Shown here: positions 39,118 to 47,425 of the stretch, piece after piece
How the letters are laid out: every line of letters starts with the position of its first letter
Numbering within the stretch: position 1 is the first letter of the stretch
Source: Kineosporia babensis
GTDB taxonomy: Bacteria; Actinomycetota; Actinomycetes; Actinomycetales; Kineosporiaceae
Reading direction: 5' to 3'
Length of the DNA: 64,000 bases
Assembly: GCF_021129305.1 (NCBI RefSeq)
Contig: NZ_JAJOMB010000004.1
Coordinates: 416,490-480,489 of the forward strand
Notes under the pieces: generated by a model
Databases searched by the model: none
What the model was told of the DNA's origin: nothing
What the model saw: only the letters and a program-made list of their open reading frames with translations
Position numbers and translations under genes: made by a program

Positions 39118-40944
39118 TCAGCCCAGGGCCTGGACCGGCTGGGAGGTCTGGCTGCGCCAGGACGCGTGCATCCGCTGGTAGGGCTCGCAGCGCTGCAGCA
39201 GCTCGCGGTGGTGACCCACGTCGGCCACCTCACCCTTGTCCACCACCACGACCAGGTCGGCGGCCTCGGCGGTGCTGAGCCGGTGGGCGATGGTGACCGA
39301 GGTACGGCCGCGGGTGACGCCGTCCAGGGCCGCCTGCAGCTTGACCTCGGTGGCCGGGTCGACCGCCGAGGTGGCCTCGTCGAGCACCAGCAGGTCCGGA
39401 TCGGCCAGGTAGGCGCGGGCCAGGGCGAGCAGCTGCCGCTCCCCCGCCGAGAGCGACTCACCGCGCTGGCCGACCGGGGTGTCCAGGCCGCGCGGCAGGC
39501 TTTCGGCCCACTCGAGCAGGCCGAGCTGGGTGAGCGCCTCGAGCACCTGCTCGCGGGTGGCGCCCTCGCGGCCCCAGGCGATGTTGTCGGCCAGGCTCAG
39601 GTCGAACAGGAAGCCCTCCTGCGGCACCATCACGATCCGCGAGCGCAGGTTGGCGAAGCTGATCCGGCGCAGGTCGGTGCCGTCGATCAGGACCTGCCCG
39701 GCGGCCGGGTCCATCAGCCGGGTGAGCAGTTTGGCCAGGGTGGTCTTGCCCGAGCCGGTCTCGCCGACGACGGCCACCCGGGCCCGTTCGGGGATGCTGA
39801 GGCTGACGTCGCGCAGCACCGGCTCGCCGCCGGGGTAGGCGAAGGTGACGTGGTCGAAGCGGACGCCGATCGGCCCGCGCGGCTGGCTGACCCCTTCCTC
39901 GCCCGGGTCCACCACGTCGGCCGGGGTGTCCAGCACGCCGATCACCCGGCGCCAGCCGGCCGCGGCGTTCTGCAGCTCGTTCAGCACCTCGGTACCCATC
40001 TGCACCGGCTGGGTGAACAGCTGGACCAGGAACAGCACGGCCAGCAGCTCGCCCAGGGTGATCCCGCCGTCCACCCCCAGCGCCACGCCGGCCACCACCA
40101 CGGCGGCCACCACCAGGCCGGACATCAGCACCCCGCTGGTGAACGAGGCGGCCACCAGGACCTGGGCCCGGGCGGCCGAGCGCCGGTGCCGCTCGATCGA
40201 GGTGTCGATCCGCTGCTGGGTGCGGTTCTGCACGGCGTAGGCGCGGATGGTGTCGGCGCCGACCACCGACTCGGAGATCGCCCCGAGCATGTCGCCGACC
40301 CGTTCACGCACCACCGCGTAGGCCGCCGACACCCGGCGCTGCAGGGTCTTGGTGACCAGGAACAGCGGCAGGAAGCAGATCCAGACCAGCAGGGTGAGCT
40401 GCCAGGAGTAGACCGCCATCACGATCGTGGCGATCAGCAGCTGCCCGGCCGAGAGCACCAGGATCAGGCCGCCCCACTGCACGAAGGTGGAGATGGTGTC
40501 GACGTCGGTGGTGACCCGGGCGACCAGGGCGCCGCGGCGCTCGCTGTTCTGGGTGAGCACCGACAGGTCGTGGATGTGCCGGAAGGCCTTGACCCGCAGC
40601 GTGGCCAGCCCGGCCTCGGTGGCCTGGAACAGCCGCACGTTGCTGATGTACGAGGCCACCGCGGTCAGCGCGACGGCGGCGGCGACCACCGCGACCAGCC
40701 CGGTCACCAGGCCCAGGCGCACGCCCTCGCCGCCGGAGATGCCCCGGTCGATGGTCTGCTGCACCGCGATCGGCACCAGGATCCGCCCGCAGGTGGCGAT
40801 CAGGGCCAGGGCCAGGGTGATCCAGATGCCCCGGACCAGCTCCGGGGAGATGGCCACGCCGCGTTTGATCACCTCCCAGGCGCTCAGCCGGGAACCGTTC
40901 AGGCCGGGGGCCGGGGCTTCGGCCTCTGCTGCTGGGGCGCTCAT
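39118..40944 (-). CDS. Heterodimeric ABC exporter subunit with the canonical ATP site residues
   Basis: 608 aa. Six-helix transmembrane domain (residues 30-330) fused to an ATPase domain. Walker A is GETGSGKTTLAKLL, Walker B LLVLDEATSAVDP with catalytic Glu, and the switch His in VTIAHRLST. The signature is LSAGERQLLALARA, not LSGGQ. Combined with the partner at 40941 this gives one working and one degenerate ATP site. Such pairs export drugs, lipids or peptides; the substrate is unknown. It overlaps the partner gene by 4 bases (ATGA). Confidence 0.93.
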   Translation of the reverse strand: MSAPAAEAEAPAPGLNGSRLSAWEVIKRGVAISPELVRGIWITLALALIATCGRILVPIAVQQTIDRGISGGEGVRLGLVTGLVAVVAAAVALTAVASYISNVRLFQATEAGLATLRVKAFRHIHDLSVLTQNSERRGALVARVTTDVDTISTFVQWGGLILVLSAGQLLIATIVMAVYSWQLTLLVWICFLPLFLVTKTLQRRVSAAYAVVRERVGDMLGAISESVVGADTIRAYAVQNRTQQRIDTSIERHRRSAARAQVLVAASFTSGVLMSGLVVAAVVVAGVALGVDGGITLGELLAVLFLVQLFTQPVQMGTEVLNELQNAAAGWRRVIGVLDTPADVVDPGEEGVSQPRGPIGVRFDHVTFAYPGGEPVLRDVSLSIPERARVAVVGETGSGKTTLAKLLTRLMDPAAGQVLIDGTDLRRISFANLRSRIVMVPQEGFLFDLSLADNIAWGREGATREQVLEALTQLGLLEWAESLPRGLDTPVGQRGESLSAGERQLLALARAYLADPDLLVLDEATSAVDPATEVKLQAALDGVTRGRTSVTIAHRLSTAEAADLVVVVDKGEVADVGHHRELLQRCEPYQRMHASWRSQTSQPVQALG

Positions 40945-42893
40945 CGCCGCGTCATCTCCGTCAGGTCTTCACCGCTGCCGGTCTCCGGGCCGGGACCGTC
41001 GCCGGGCGGGGCGGCCGCCTCGTTCAGCAACTCGTCCACCACCAGTTCCTCGGCTTCCTCGTCCAGGTCCCGGGCCGGGGCGTCGGGTTCGTCGTCGTGG
41101 TCGTAGGCGGTGACCAGGCGCCGGTAGCCGGCGCTGCGTTCCAGCAGCTCGGCGTGCGTGCCCTGGTCGGCGATCCGCCCGTTCTCCAGGTAGGCCACCT
41201 CGTCGGCGAGCGCGATGGTGGCCCGGCGGTAGGCGATCACCACCACGGTCACCCCCGGCTCGGAGCCCGCCGGGCGATCGGCCAGGGTGCCCAGCCCGGC
41301 CAGGATCTCGGCCTCGATCCGCGGGTCGATCGCCGAGGTGGCGTCGTCCAGCACCAGCAGGCGCGGCCGGCGCACCAGCGCTCGGGCCAGGGCCAGGCGC
41401 TGGCGCTGGCCGCCGGACAGGTCGGCCCCGCGCTCGCCGATCACCGTGTCCAGCCCGTGCGCCAGGTGCCGGACGAAGCCGTCGGCCCGGGCCACCTCGA
41501 GGGCGTGCCAGACGTCCTCGTCGGAGAACCGGGGATCGCCCAGCGAGATGTTGTCGCGCACCGTGTCGTTGAAGACGAAGGTGCCCTGCGGGACCAGGGC
41601 CGCCAGCTCGGCCACCCCGCCCGGGCGCAGCTCGCGCACGTCGGTGCCGTCCAGCCGGACCGTGCCGCGGGCCGGGTCCACCAGCCGCACCAGCAGGGTG
41701 GCCAGCGTGGACTTGCCCGCCCCGGTGGGGCCGACCAGGGCCAGCGTGCGCCCGGGCTTCACCTGCAGGTCGATGTCGTGCAGCACCTCGTGGGGCGCGC
41801 CCTCGTCGTCCGCGTAGGCGTAGGCCACCTTCTCGAGCTCGACCGGGACCGCCCCGCCGGGCGCCGGCTCGGTGCTGCCGTAGGGCATCGAGGCGGTCTC
41901 GGACAGCACGGCGCTGGTACGTTCCCAGCCGACCACGGTGCGCGGGATCTCGCCCAGCACCCAGCCCATCGAGCGCAGCGGGAACGCGACCAGGCTGAGC
42001 AGGTAGGCCACCTGCACCACGTCGCCGGTGGCGGCGTGCCCGGTCTGCACCCGCCAGGCGCCGACCGCGAGCACGGCCAGGGTGCCCAGTGTGGGGATCG
42101 CCTCCATCAGCGGGTCGAACGCGGCGCGCAGCCGGCCGGCCCGGACGTTGGCCCGGCGCAGCTGGTCGGCCGAGGCGGAGAACCGCTGGGTCTCGGACTC
42201 CTCGCGGCCCAGGCTCTTGACCACCGCGGCGGCCTCGAGGCTCTCGTGCGCCACGCTGGAGACCTCACCGCGCTCGGCCTGGGCCCGGGTCACCGCCGGG
42301 GACATGTAGCGCTGGTAGACCGCGTTGAGCACGACCACCCAGGGCAGCACCAGCAGGCCCACCGCGCCGAGCACCGGATCGGCCACCAGCATCGCCGCCG
42401 AGGCGACCACCAGCATGACCACCACACCGATCGCCATCGGCAGCGGCGCGAACACCATCCAGGTGGCCTCGACGTCGGAGTTGGCGTTGGACAGGAGCAT
42501 CCCGGCCGGGTGGCGGTGGTGCCATTCCAGCGGCAGCCGCAGGTACTGCCGGGTGAGCAGCCGGCGGTAGCGGGCCTGCAGCCGGTAGGAGGTGAGCCCG
42601 GCCGCCACCCGGCGCCCGACCACACCCACCGCGGTCACCAGCGCCACCCCGGCCAGCACCAGCCCGGCGGTGGTCAGGTCGCCCCGGTCGATCCGCCCCG
42701 CCGCGAACGCCGGGGCCAGCACCGAGTCGGTGATCCGGCCGAGCAGCCAGCCACCCCCGGCCGTGCCCGCCCCGTACAGCGCCGAGCCCAGCACGGCCGC
42801 GGAGAACATCAGCGGCTCCTGCCGAATGCCGATGCCGATCACCTTGAGACCACGCCACAACGTGCTCTGCTGCCCGTCGACCCGCTTCACCAC
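40941..42893 (-). CDS. Heterodimeric ABC exporter subunit with a degenerate ATP site
   Basis: 650 aa. Transmembrane domain then ATPase domain. Walker A GPTGAGKSTLATLL and signature LSGGQRQRLALARAL are canonical, but Walker B ends in Asp (LLVLDDATSAIDP) in place of the catalytic Glu, and the switch His is replaced by Tyr (VVVIAYRRATIAL). The last 60 residues are acidic (DHDDEPDAPARDLDEEAEEL). GTG 42893 is chosen since GGAGGT lies six bases before it. It is first in the operon. Confidence 0.93.
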   Translation of the reverse strand: MVKRVDGQQSTLWRGLKVIGIGIRQEPLMFSAAVLGSALYGAGTAGGGWLLGRITDSVLAPAFAAGRIDRGDLTTAGLVLAGVALVTAVGVVGRRVAAGLTSYRLQARYRRLLTRQYLRLPLEWHHRHPAGMLLSNANSDVEATWMVFAPLPMAIGVVVMLVVASAAMLVADPVLGAVGLLVLPWVVVLNAVYQRYMSPAVTRAQAERGEVSSVAHESLEAAAVVKSLGREESETQRFSASADQLRRANVRAGRLRAAFDPLMEAIPTLGTLAVLAVGAWRVQTGHAATGDVVQVAYLLSLVAFPLRSMGWVLGEIPRTVVGWERTSAVLSETASMPYGSTEPAPGGAVPVELEKVAYAYADDEGAPHEVLHDIDLQVKPGRTLALVGPTGAGKSTLATLLVRLVDPARGTVRLDGTDVRELRPGGVAELAALVPQGTFVFNDTVRDNISLGDPRFSDEDVWHALEVARADGFVRHLAHGLDTVIGERGADLSGGQRQRLALARALVRRPRLLVLDDATSAIDPRIEAEILAGLGTLADRPAGSEPGVTVVVIAYRRATIALADEVAYLENGRIADQGTHAELLERSAGYRRLVTAYDHDDEPDAPARDLDEEAEELVVDELLNEAAAPPGDGPGPETGSGEDLTEMTRR

Positions 42894-43079
42894 GCGGGTA
42901 CCTCCTGTCAACGCTCACGCAACGTTCCAGAGCGGACCGAGACCCGTGCGTCCACCCTGAAGGGAATCTAGGCGGCACCACCGACAGAATCGCCGCCGCG
43001 CCCCGAGCTCCGCCAAAGGGACGCAAAGGGGCACAAGGTCACGTCGTGGAGTGACCGCCTCCTGTGTCAAGGTGAGCGC

Positions 43080-43718
43080 ATGCCCTCGCATTCCGCAGCG
43101 GAGCGTCAGGCTCTGGCCGACGCCCTCGCCGAGGCCGGCCCCGGCGCCGCCACCCTCTGTTCCGGCTGGACCACCACCGACCTCGCCGTGCACCTGATCC
43201 TGCGCGAAGGCCGCCCGCACGTCCGGGCGGCCGGGCTCGTCGGGCCGCTGAAGAACTGGTCGCGCGGGCAGGAGCAGGCCACCGCCGCCCGCCCCTACGC
43301 CGAACTGGTCGGCACGGTCCGCAACGGCCCGCCGCGCATCTCGTTGTTCACGCTGCCCGGGGCGGACGAGCGGATCAATCTGCTGGAGCACTTCATCCAC
43401 TGCGAGGACGTGCGCCGGGCTCAGGAGGGCTGGGAGCCGCGCGTGCTGCCCGCGGACCGGCAGACGGCCTTCTGGAAGAACATCGCCGGCCCCTTCGGCA
43501 AGCTGATGGTGCGCCGTTCGAAGATCGGGGTCAGCTTCCAGGTTCCCGGTGGGCCCCCGGTCGAGGTGCTGCGCCGGGAGGGCCCGGGCGTGACGCTGCT
43601 GGGTGAGCCCGGCGAGATCGCGATGTACGTGTTCGGCCGCAAGGCGCAGGCCCGGATCGAGATCGTGGGTGAGCCGGACGTGGTCGCCCGGTTCCGCGAC
43701 ACCCCGATGCGGACCTGA
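43080..43718 (+). CDS. TIGR03085-family protein (mycothiol maleylpyruvate isomerase-like)
   Basis: 212 aa. The N-terminal helix bundle (ERQALADALAEAGPGAATLC, SGWTTTDLAVHLILREGRPH) is the DinB/maleylpyruvate isomerase-like metal-binding fold; His residues HLILREGRPH and FIHCEDVRRAQ are likely metal ligands. NLLEHFIHCEDVRRAQ is the TIGR03085 hallmark. Members are found in mycothiol-making actinobacteria; the reaction is unknown. It lies divergent to the ABC exporter operon. Confidence 0.85.
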   Translation: MPSHSAAERQALADALAEAGPGAATLCSGWTTTDLAVHLILREGRPHVRAAGLVGPLKNWSRGQEQATAARPYAELVGTVRNGPPRISLFTLPGADERINLLEHFIHCEDVRRAQEGWEPRVLPADRQTAFWKNIAGPFGKLMVRRSKIGVSFQVPGGPPVEVLRREGPGVTLLGEPGEIAMYVFGRKAQARIEIVGEPDVVARFRDTPMRT

Positions 43719-43729
43719 GAACCAGGACC

Positions 43730-43758
43730 TGAGCCGCGGCCGGGACCGCAGCGGCTCA
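43730..43758. terminator. Hairpin between convergent genes
   Basis: tgagccgc (43730-43737) pairs with gcggctca (43751-43758), the right arm including the stop codon of the DeoR gene. It can serve both genes. Confidence 0.6.
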
Positions 43759-44553
43759 CTCGGCGAGGGCCAGCCCGACCCCGGCCGCCCGGATCGCGGC
43801 GGCGTCGGGCTCGGCCAGCGCCGCATCGGTGACCACGAGCGAGAGCCCGGTCAGGTCGCAGACCCGGTACATGCCGTACTTGCCGTACTTGGAACTGCCC
43901 GCCACCAGCACGGACTCGGTGGCCGAGGCCATCGCTGCCTGCTTCACCGCCACCTTGTCGGGGTATGGCGTGGTGACCCCGCGGCGCAGGTCCCAGGAAC
44001 TGCTGGAGATGAACGCGACGTCCAGGGTGATCCGTTCCAGGACGGCGGTGGCCAGCGGCCCCACGCTGGAGCGGTTCTGTTTGTCCACCGCACCCCCGAC
44101 GTGGATCACCTCGAGGTCGGCCTCGAGCAGGTCGTCCACCACGGCGAAATCGTTGGTCACCACCGTCGTCCCGCCCAGCTGGGCCAGATGCGGAACCAGC
44201 TGGGCGATGGTCGTGCCGGCGTCCAGGTACACCGTCATCCCGCTGCTCAGCACCTCGGCCGCGGCCCGGGCGGCCATCGCGGCCTTGGCCGCGGGCTCGA
44301 CGGTGGCCTTGTCCTGGCGGGAGGCCTCGGCCTGCAGGTGCTGGCGGTGCGGGGCCCCGGCGATGCGGACACCGCCGGGGACCGGCACGACCCGGCCCTC
44401 GCGCTCCAGGCTGGCGATGTCCCGCCGCACGGTCATGTGCGAGACCTCGAGCAGGTCGGTCAGCTGGTGCACCGACAGCACGCGCTCGCGCTGCAGGTGC
44501 CGCAGCAGCAGTTCCCGACGCTGGTCGGGGATCAGGGGGGTCTCCTCGGTCAT
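43756..44553 (-). CDS. DeoR/GlpR-family transcriptional regulator
   Basis: 265 aa. N-terminal winged helix-turn-helix (LSVHQLTDLLEVSHMTVRRD, LEREGRVVPVPGGVR) and a C-terminal sugar-phosphate sensing domain with YLDAGTTIAQLVPHL and VVTNDFAVVDDLLE, the DeoR effector fold, then AFISSSSWDLRRGVTTPY. Such proteins usually repress a neighbouring catabolic operon and are released by a phosphorylated intermediate. It is the last gene of the GntP/SAF unit and probably regulates the acid-sugar genes on both strands. Confidence 0.92.
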   Translation of the reverse strand: MTEETPLIPDQRRELLLRHLQRERVLSVHQLTDLLEVSHMTVRRDIASLEREGRVVPVPGGVRIAGAPHRQHLQAEASRQDKATVEPAAKAAMAARAAAEVLSSGMTVYLDAGTTIAQLVPHLAQLGGTTVVTNDFAVVDDLLEADLEVIHVGGAVDKQNRSSVGPLATAVLERITLDVAFISSSSWDLRRGVTTPYPDKVAVKQAAMASATESVLVAGSSKYGKYGMYRVCDLTGLSLVVTDAALAEPDAAAIRAAGVGLALAE

Positions 44554-44569
44554 CTCAGCACAGAGTTGA

Positions 44570-45922
44570 TCAGATCAGAGCGTCCAGCACCAGCACGCCG
44601 ATCAGCCCGATCACCGACTGGATGCACAGGAACAGCGTCCAGGTGCGGAAGGTCTGCTTCACCGTCAGCTGGTAGTACTCCTTGAACAGCCAGAACCCGG
44701 AGTCGTTGACGTGCGAGAGCATCACCGAGCCGGAGGCGGTGGCCAGGACCAGCAGTTCCGGTGACAGCGTGGGGTCGGCGACCAGCAGCGGGGCCACGAT
44801 GCCGGTGGCGGCCGTGGTGGCGACCGTGGCCGAGCCCAGGCAGATCCGCAGCAGGGCGGCGACCACCCAGGCCAGCGCGACCGCCGGGATGGACCAGCCG
44901 GCCGCGTGGTCGGCGATGATCGCGTCCACCCCGGTGGCGGTGAACATCTGCTTCAGCGCCCCGCCGGCCCCCAGGATCAGGATGATCGGGCCGACCGCGC
45001 TCAGGCCCTTGCCCGACATCTTCGAGACCTGCCCGGCGCTGAAACCGCCGCGCAGCCCGAGCGCGAAGAAGGCGAAGAGCACGGCGATCAGCAGGGAGAT
45101 GATCGAGTCGTTGAGCGCCTCGAAGACGTTGTAGGGCGCGCTGCCCTCGGCGGTGTTCGAGGTGCCGATGGTCCCGATCAGCATCAGCACCGGCGGGAGC
45201 AGGACCGAGATCAGGGCCAGGGCCAGCGAGACCGGTTTGCCCGGCTTCTGCGGCTCGATGTCGGTGACCGGGGCGGGGCCGCCGTCCAGGTCGGGGGCCG
45301 GGCCGAACCAACGCTGGGCGTAGCGGGTGAACAGCGGGCCGCAGACGATCGCGGTGGGGATGGCGATGATCAGGCCGTAGGCGATGGTCAGGCCGGTGTT
45401 GGCGCTGTACGCGCTGACCGCGACAGTCGGCGACGGGTGCGGAGGCAGCAGGCCGTGCGAGACGTACAGACCGGCCGCCAGCGGCAGGCCGACCCACAGC
45501 AGGTGCACGTTGCGGCGCCGGGCCACGGTGTAGACCAGGGGCGCCAGCATCACGAAGCTGACGTCGAACAGGTGCGGCAGGCCGATGATCACGGCCGCGG
45601 CGGTGATCAGGGCCGGGATCCAGGCGACCGGGCGCTGACCGAGGAACGAGTCGACGATCTTGTCCGCGCCGCCGGAGCCCAGCAGCATGCTGCCCAGCAC
45701 CACGCCGAGGCCGATGGTCGGGGCGGTGCCGCCGAGGGTGGAGCCCAGGCCGTCCTTGAAGGCGTCGACCACCTCGCCCGGGGTCAGGCCGTTGGCCAGG
45801 CCGAGGCCGAGCGCGGTGATGGTCAGGGCCAGGAACGGGTTCAGCTTCGCCTTGGTGATCAGCAGGATCAGGGCGACGACGGCCACCCCGGCCAGGACCA
45901 GCGAAGTCACTTCCCCGCTCAT
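44570..45922 (-). CDS. GntP-family gluconate/acid-sugar permease
   Basis: 450 aa, about 12 hydrophobic helices. Matches the GntP/GntT family of proton-coupled transporters for gluconate and related sugar acids: LGLGLANGLTPGEVVDAF, SYVSHGLLPPHPSPTVAVSA-like loop (LYVSHGLLPPHPSPTVAVSA) and GSATVATTAATGIVAPL. The presence of an OtnK/OtnC pair suggests four-carbon acids (threonate, erythronate) as substrates. Its ATG overlaps the SAF gene stop (ATGA); 16 bases separate it from the regulator. Confidence 0.92.
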   Translation of the reverse strand: MSGEVTSLVLAGVAVVALILLITKAKLNPFLALTITALGLGLANGLTPGEVVDAFKDGLGSTLGGTAPTIGLGVVLGSMLLGSGGADKIVDSFLGQRPVAWIPALITAAAVIIGLPHLFDVSFVMLAPLVYTVARRRNVHLLWVGLPLAAGLYVSHGLLPPHPSPTVAVSAYSANTGLTIAYGLIIAIPTAIVCGPLFTRYAQRWFGPAPDLDGGPAPVTDIEPQKPGKPVSLALALISVLLPPVLMLIGTIGTSNTAEGSAPYNVFEALNDSIISLLIAVLFAFFALGLRGGFSAGQVSKMSGKGLSAVGPIILILGAGGALKQMFTATGVDAIIADHAAGWSIPAVALAWVVAALLRICLGSATVATTAATGIVAPLLVADPTLSPELLVLATASGSVMLSHVNDSGFWLFKEYYQLTVKQTFRTWTLFLCIQSVIGLIGVLVLDALI

Positions 45923-47277
45923 GCGCCGAGCCCGGCGTTGTAGGCCTCGACCAGGTCGGCGTCGGGGTCGGCCAGGTCGGCGAAGGTGATCAGCTCGCCG
46001 GCCCTCACGTCACGGGCCAGGGTGGTGTGCGCAGCCAGGTAGAACGGCGCCGTCTGGGCACCGGCCTCCTCGACCGGCAGCAGAACCGGCTCCACCCCGT
46101 CGATCTCGTGGTGGTGGCCGCCCATCTTCAGCACGGTTCCGGCCGGCAGGTCGGCGCGCGCCCGGCCGGCCATCACGGCGTTCTGGCGCGGGTTCAGCAC
46201 CCCGCTGGGTACCCGCAGGCGCACGGCGGTGAGCAGCGAGATCGCGGTCTCCACGCCCATCACGTGGTACGGCAGGTACAGGCAGGCGTACTTGCCGTCC
46301 TGGCTGACGACGTGCCCCTTGCCCTCCAGCAGCTTCCAGGTCTCGGCGTCCCCGGTCCGCACCACCGCGAAGACCCCACCGGCGAAGCTGGCCTCGTCGG
46401 GCCGGCGCAGCACGGTGAAGACGTCCACCACGCCCGGCCTGGACAGGATGCCGCCGTCCTCGCGCAGCGCGTAGATGTCGGCCAGCTCGCTGATCCGGGC
46501 CAGCGGGTAGTGCAACGACTCGACGTCCGCGACGAAACCACCGTGCGTGGTCACCACCGACATCTCGCACGGATCGGCCGCAGCCCGCAGCTTGAGGCTC
46601 TTGACCGTCTGCGCCCGCCGGGCCAGCGTCTCGGCGACACTCGCCCCCATCGTCATCAGTTCCGGCAGTTCACCGGCCGGGACGGTGGTGTCCAGGTAAC
46701 GGATCTCCTGGCCGTCCAGCACCACGTCGTACTCGCCGGACTTGCCGACCGCGACGATCTCCAGGCCGAGGGTCCGGATCCAGCTGATCAGGTTGAGCAG
46801 GTTGGCCGGCTGGTCGCCGTCGGCCGGGGTGTAGACCGCGTCGTTCTCGGCGGCCAGCCGGGCCAGCGCGACCCCGGTGACCGAGTCGACCTCCTTGCTG
46901 ACCATGGCCACGTCCTTGCCGGCGCGCAGCGCGGCGCGAGCCATCCGGTAGCCGTGGGCCGGGCTGCCGGTGCCCTCGACCAGGATGTCGTAGCGCTCCG
47001 GGTCGAGCAGGGCCGCGTCCGGGACGATCGCGACCTTGCCGGTGGCCGCCAGTTCCTCGGCGGTGCGGCAGATCACCAGGTCGTCCGCGGGGTAGCCGAG
47101 TTCCAGGCAGAGATCGCGGACCTTCTCCGGATCGACGTCGCAGAGCAGGGTGGGCCGCAGCGCGTCGATCAGGAGCGTCTGGGCGAGAAGAGTGCGACCG
47201 AAGCCCCCGCCGGCACCCGAGAGTGCGTAGCGGACGGTGGCCGGTCCGTGCTGAGAGAGCAGCAACCCGAGGTTCAT
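45919..47277 (-). CDS. Rossmann oxidoreductase with a C-terminal SAF domain
   Basis: 452 aa. The N-terminal part has a nucleotide-binding loop (RYALSGAGGGFGRTLLAQTL) and a homoserine-dehydrogenase-like segment (GYRMARAALRAGKDVAMVSK, where the final Lys could be catalytic). The C-terminal 100 residues form a SAF domain (MGGHHHEIDGVEPVLLPV, TLARDVRAGELITFADL). This architecture occurs in carbohydrate-catabolic clusters, sometimes misnamed as flagellar FlgA. A dehydrogenase acting on the acid sugar or a branched aldose is inferred from its place between GntP and the OtnK/OtnC genes; the reaction is not known to me. Confidence 0.82.
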   Translation of the reverse strand: MNLGLLLSQHGPATVRYALSGAGGGFGRTLLAQTLLIDALRPTLLCDVDPEKVRDLCLELGYPADDLVICRTAEELAATGKVAIVPDAALLDPERYDILVEGTGSPAHGYRMARAALRAGKDVAMVSKEVDSVTGVALARLAAENDAVYTPADGDQPANLLNLISWIRTLGLEIVAVGKSGEYDVVLDGQEIRYLDTTVPAGELPELMTMGASVAETLARRAQTVKSLKLRAAADPCEMSVVTTHGGFVADVESLHYPLARISELADIYALREDGGILSRPGVVDVFTVLRRPDEASFAGGVFAVVRTGDAETWKLLEGKGHVVSQDGKYACLYLPYHVMGVETAISLLTAVRLRVPSGVLNPRQNAVMAGRARADLPAGTVLKMGGHHHEIDGVEPVLLPVEEAGAQTAPFYLAAHTTLARDVRAGELITFADLADPDADLVEAYNAGLGA

Positions 47278-47425
47278 GGTGTTCCTAACCAGAAGTTCGT
47301 TCGGGCCGCCGAGGGTGGCGCCTCGACGGTGAGGTGTTGCGCCGGACGCTAACCAGGATTCACATATGCGTCAACTGATGTAACGTACTTTCACACAATC
47401 TCTCATCGATCCTCTGGAGGGACGC
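47278..47425. promoter_or_regulatory. Divergent control region of the acid-sugar genes
   Basis: 148 bp between divergent starts. It has two direct repeats: ctaaccag at 47285 and 47349, and ttcaca at 47359 and 47390 (31 bases, near three helical turns). The second pair lies in an AT-rich stretch before the kinase and looks like a DeoR-type operator. A tctggaggg site precedes the kinase GTG. Confidence 0.55.

Noticed and set aside
45919..47277. Flagellar FlgA-like or homoserine dehydrogenase
   Set aside because: The SAF domain alone prompts FlgA names, and the Rossmann part resembles homoserine dehydrogenase, but neither context nor domain order fits these roles.
47281..47425. Insertion-sequence ends around the acid-sugar island
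   Set aside because: No transposase, inverted ends or target duplication was seen; the direct repeats there are too short.
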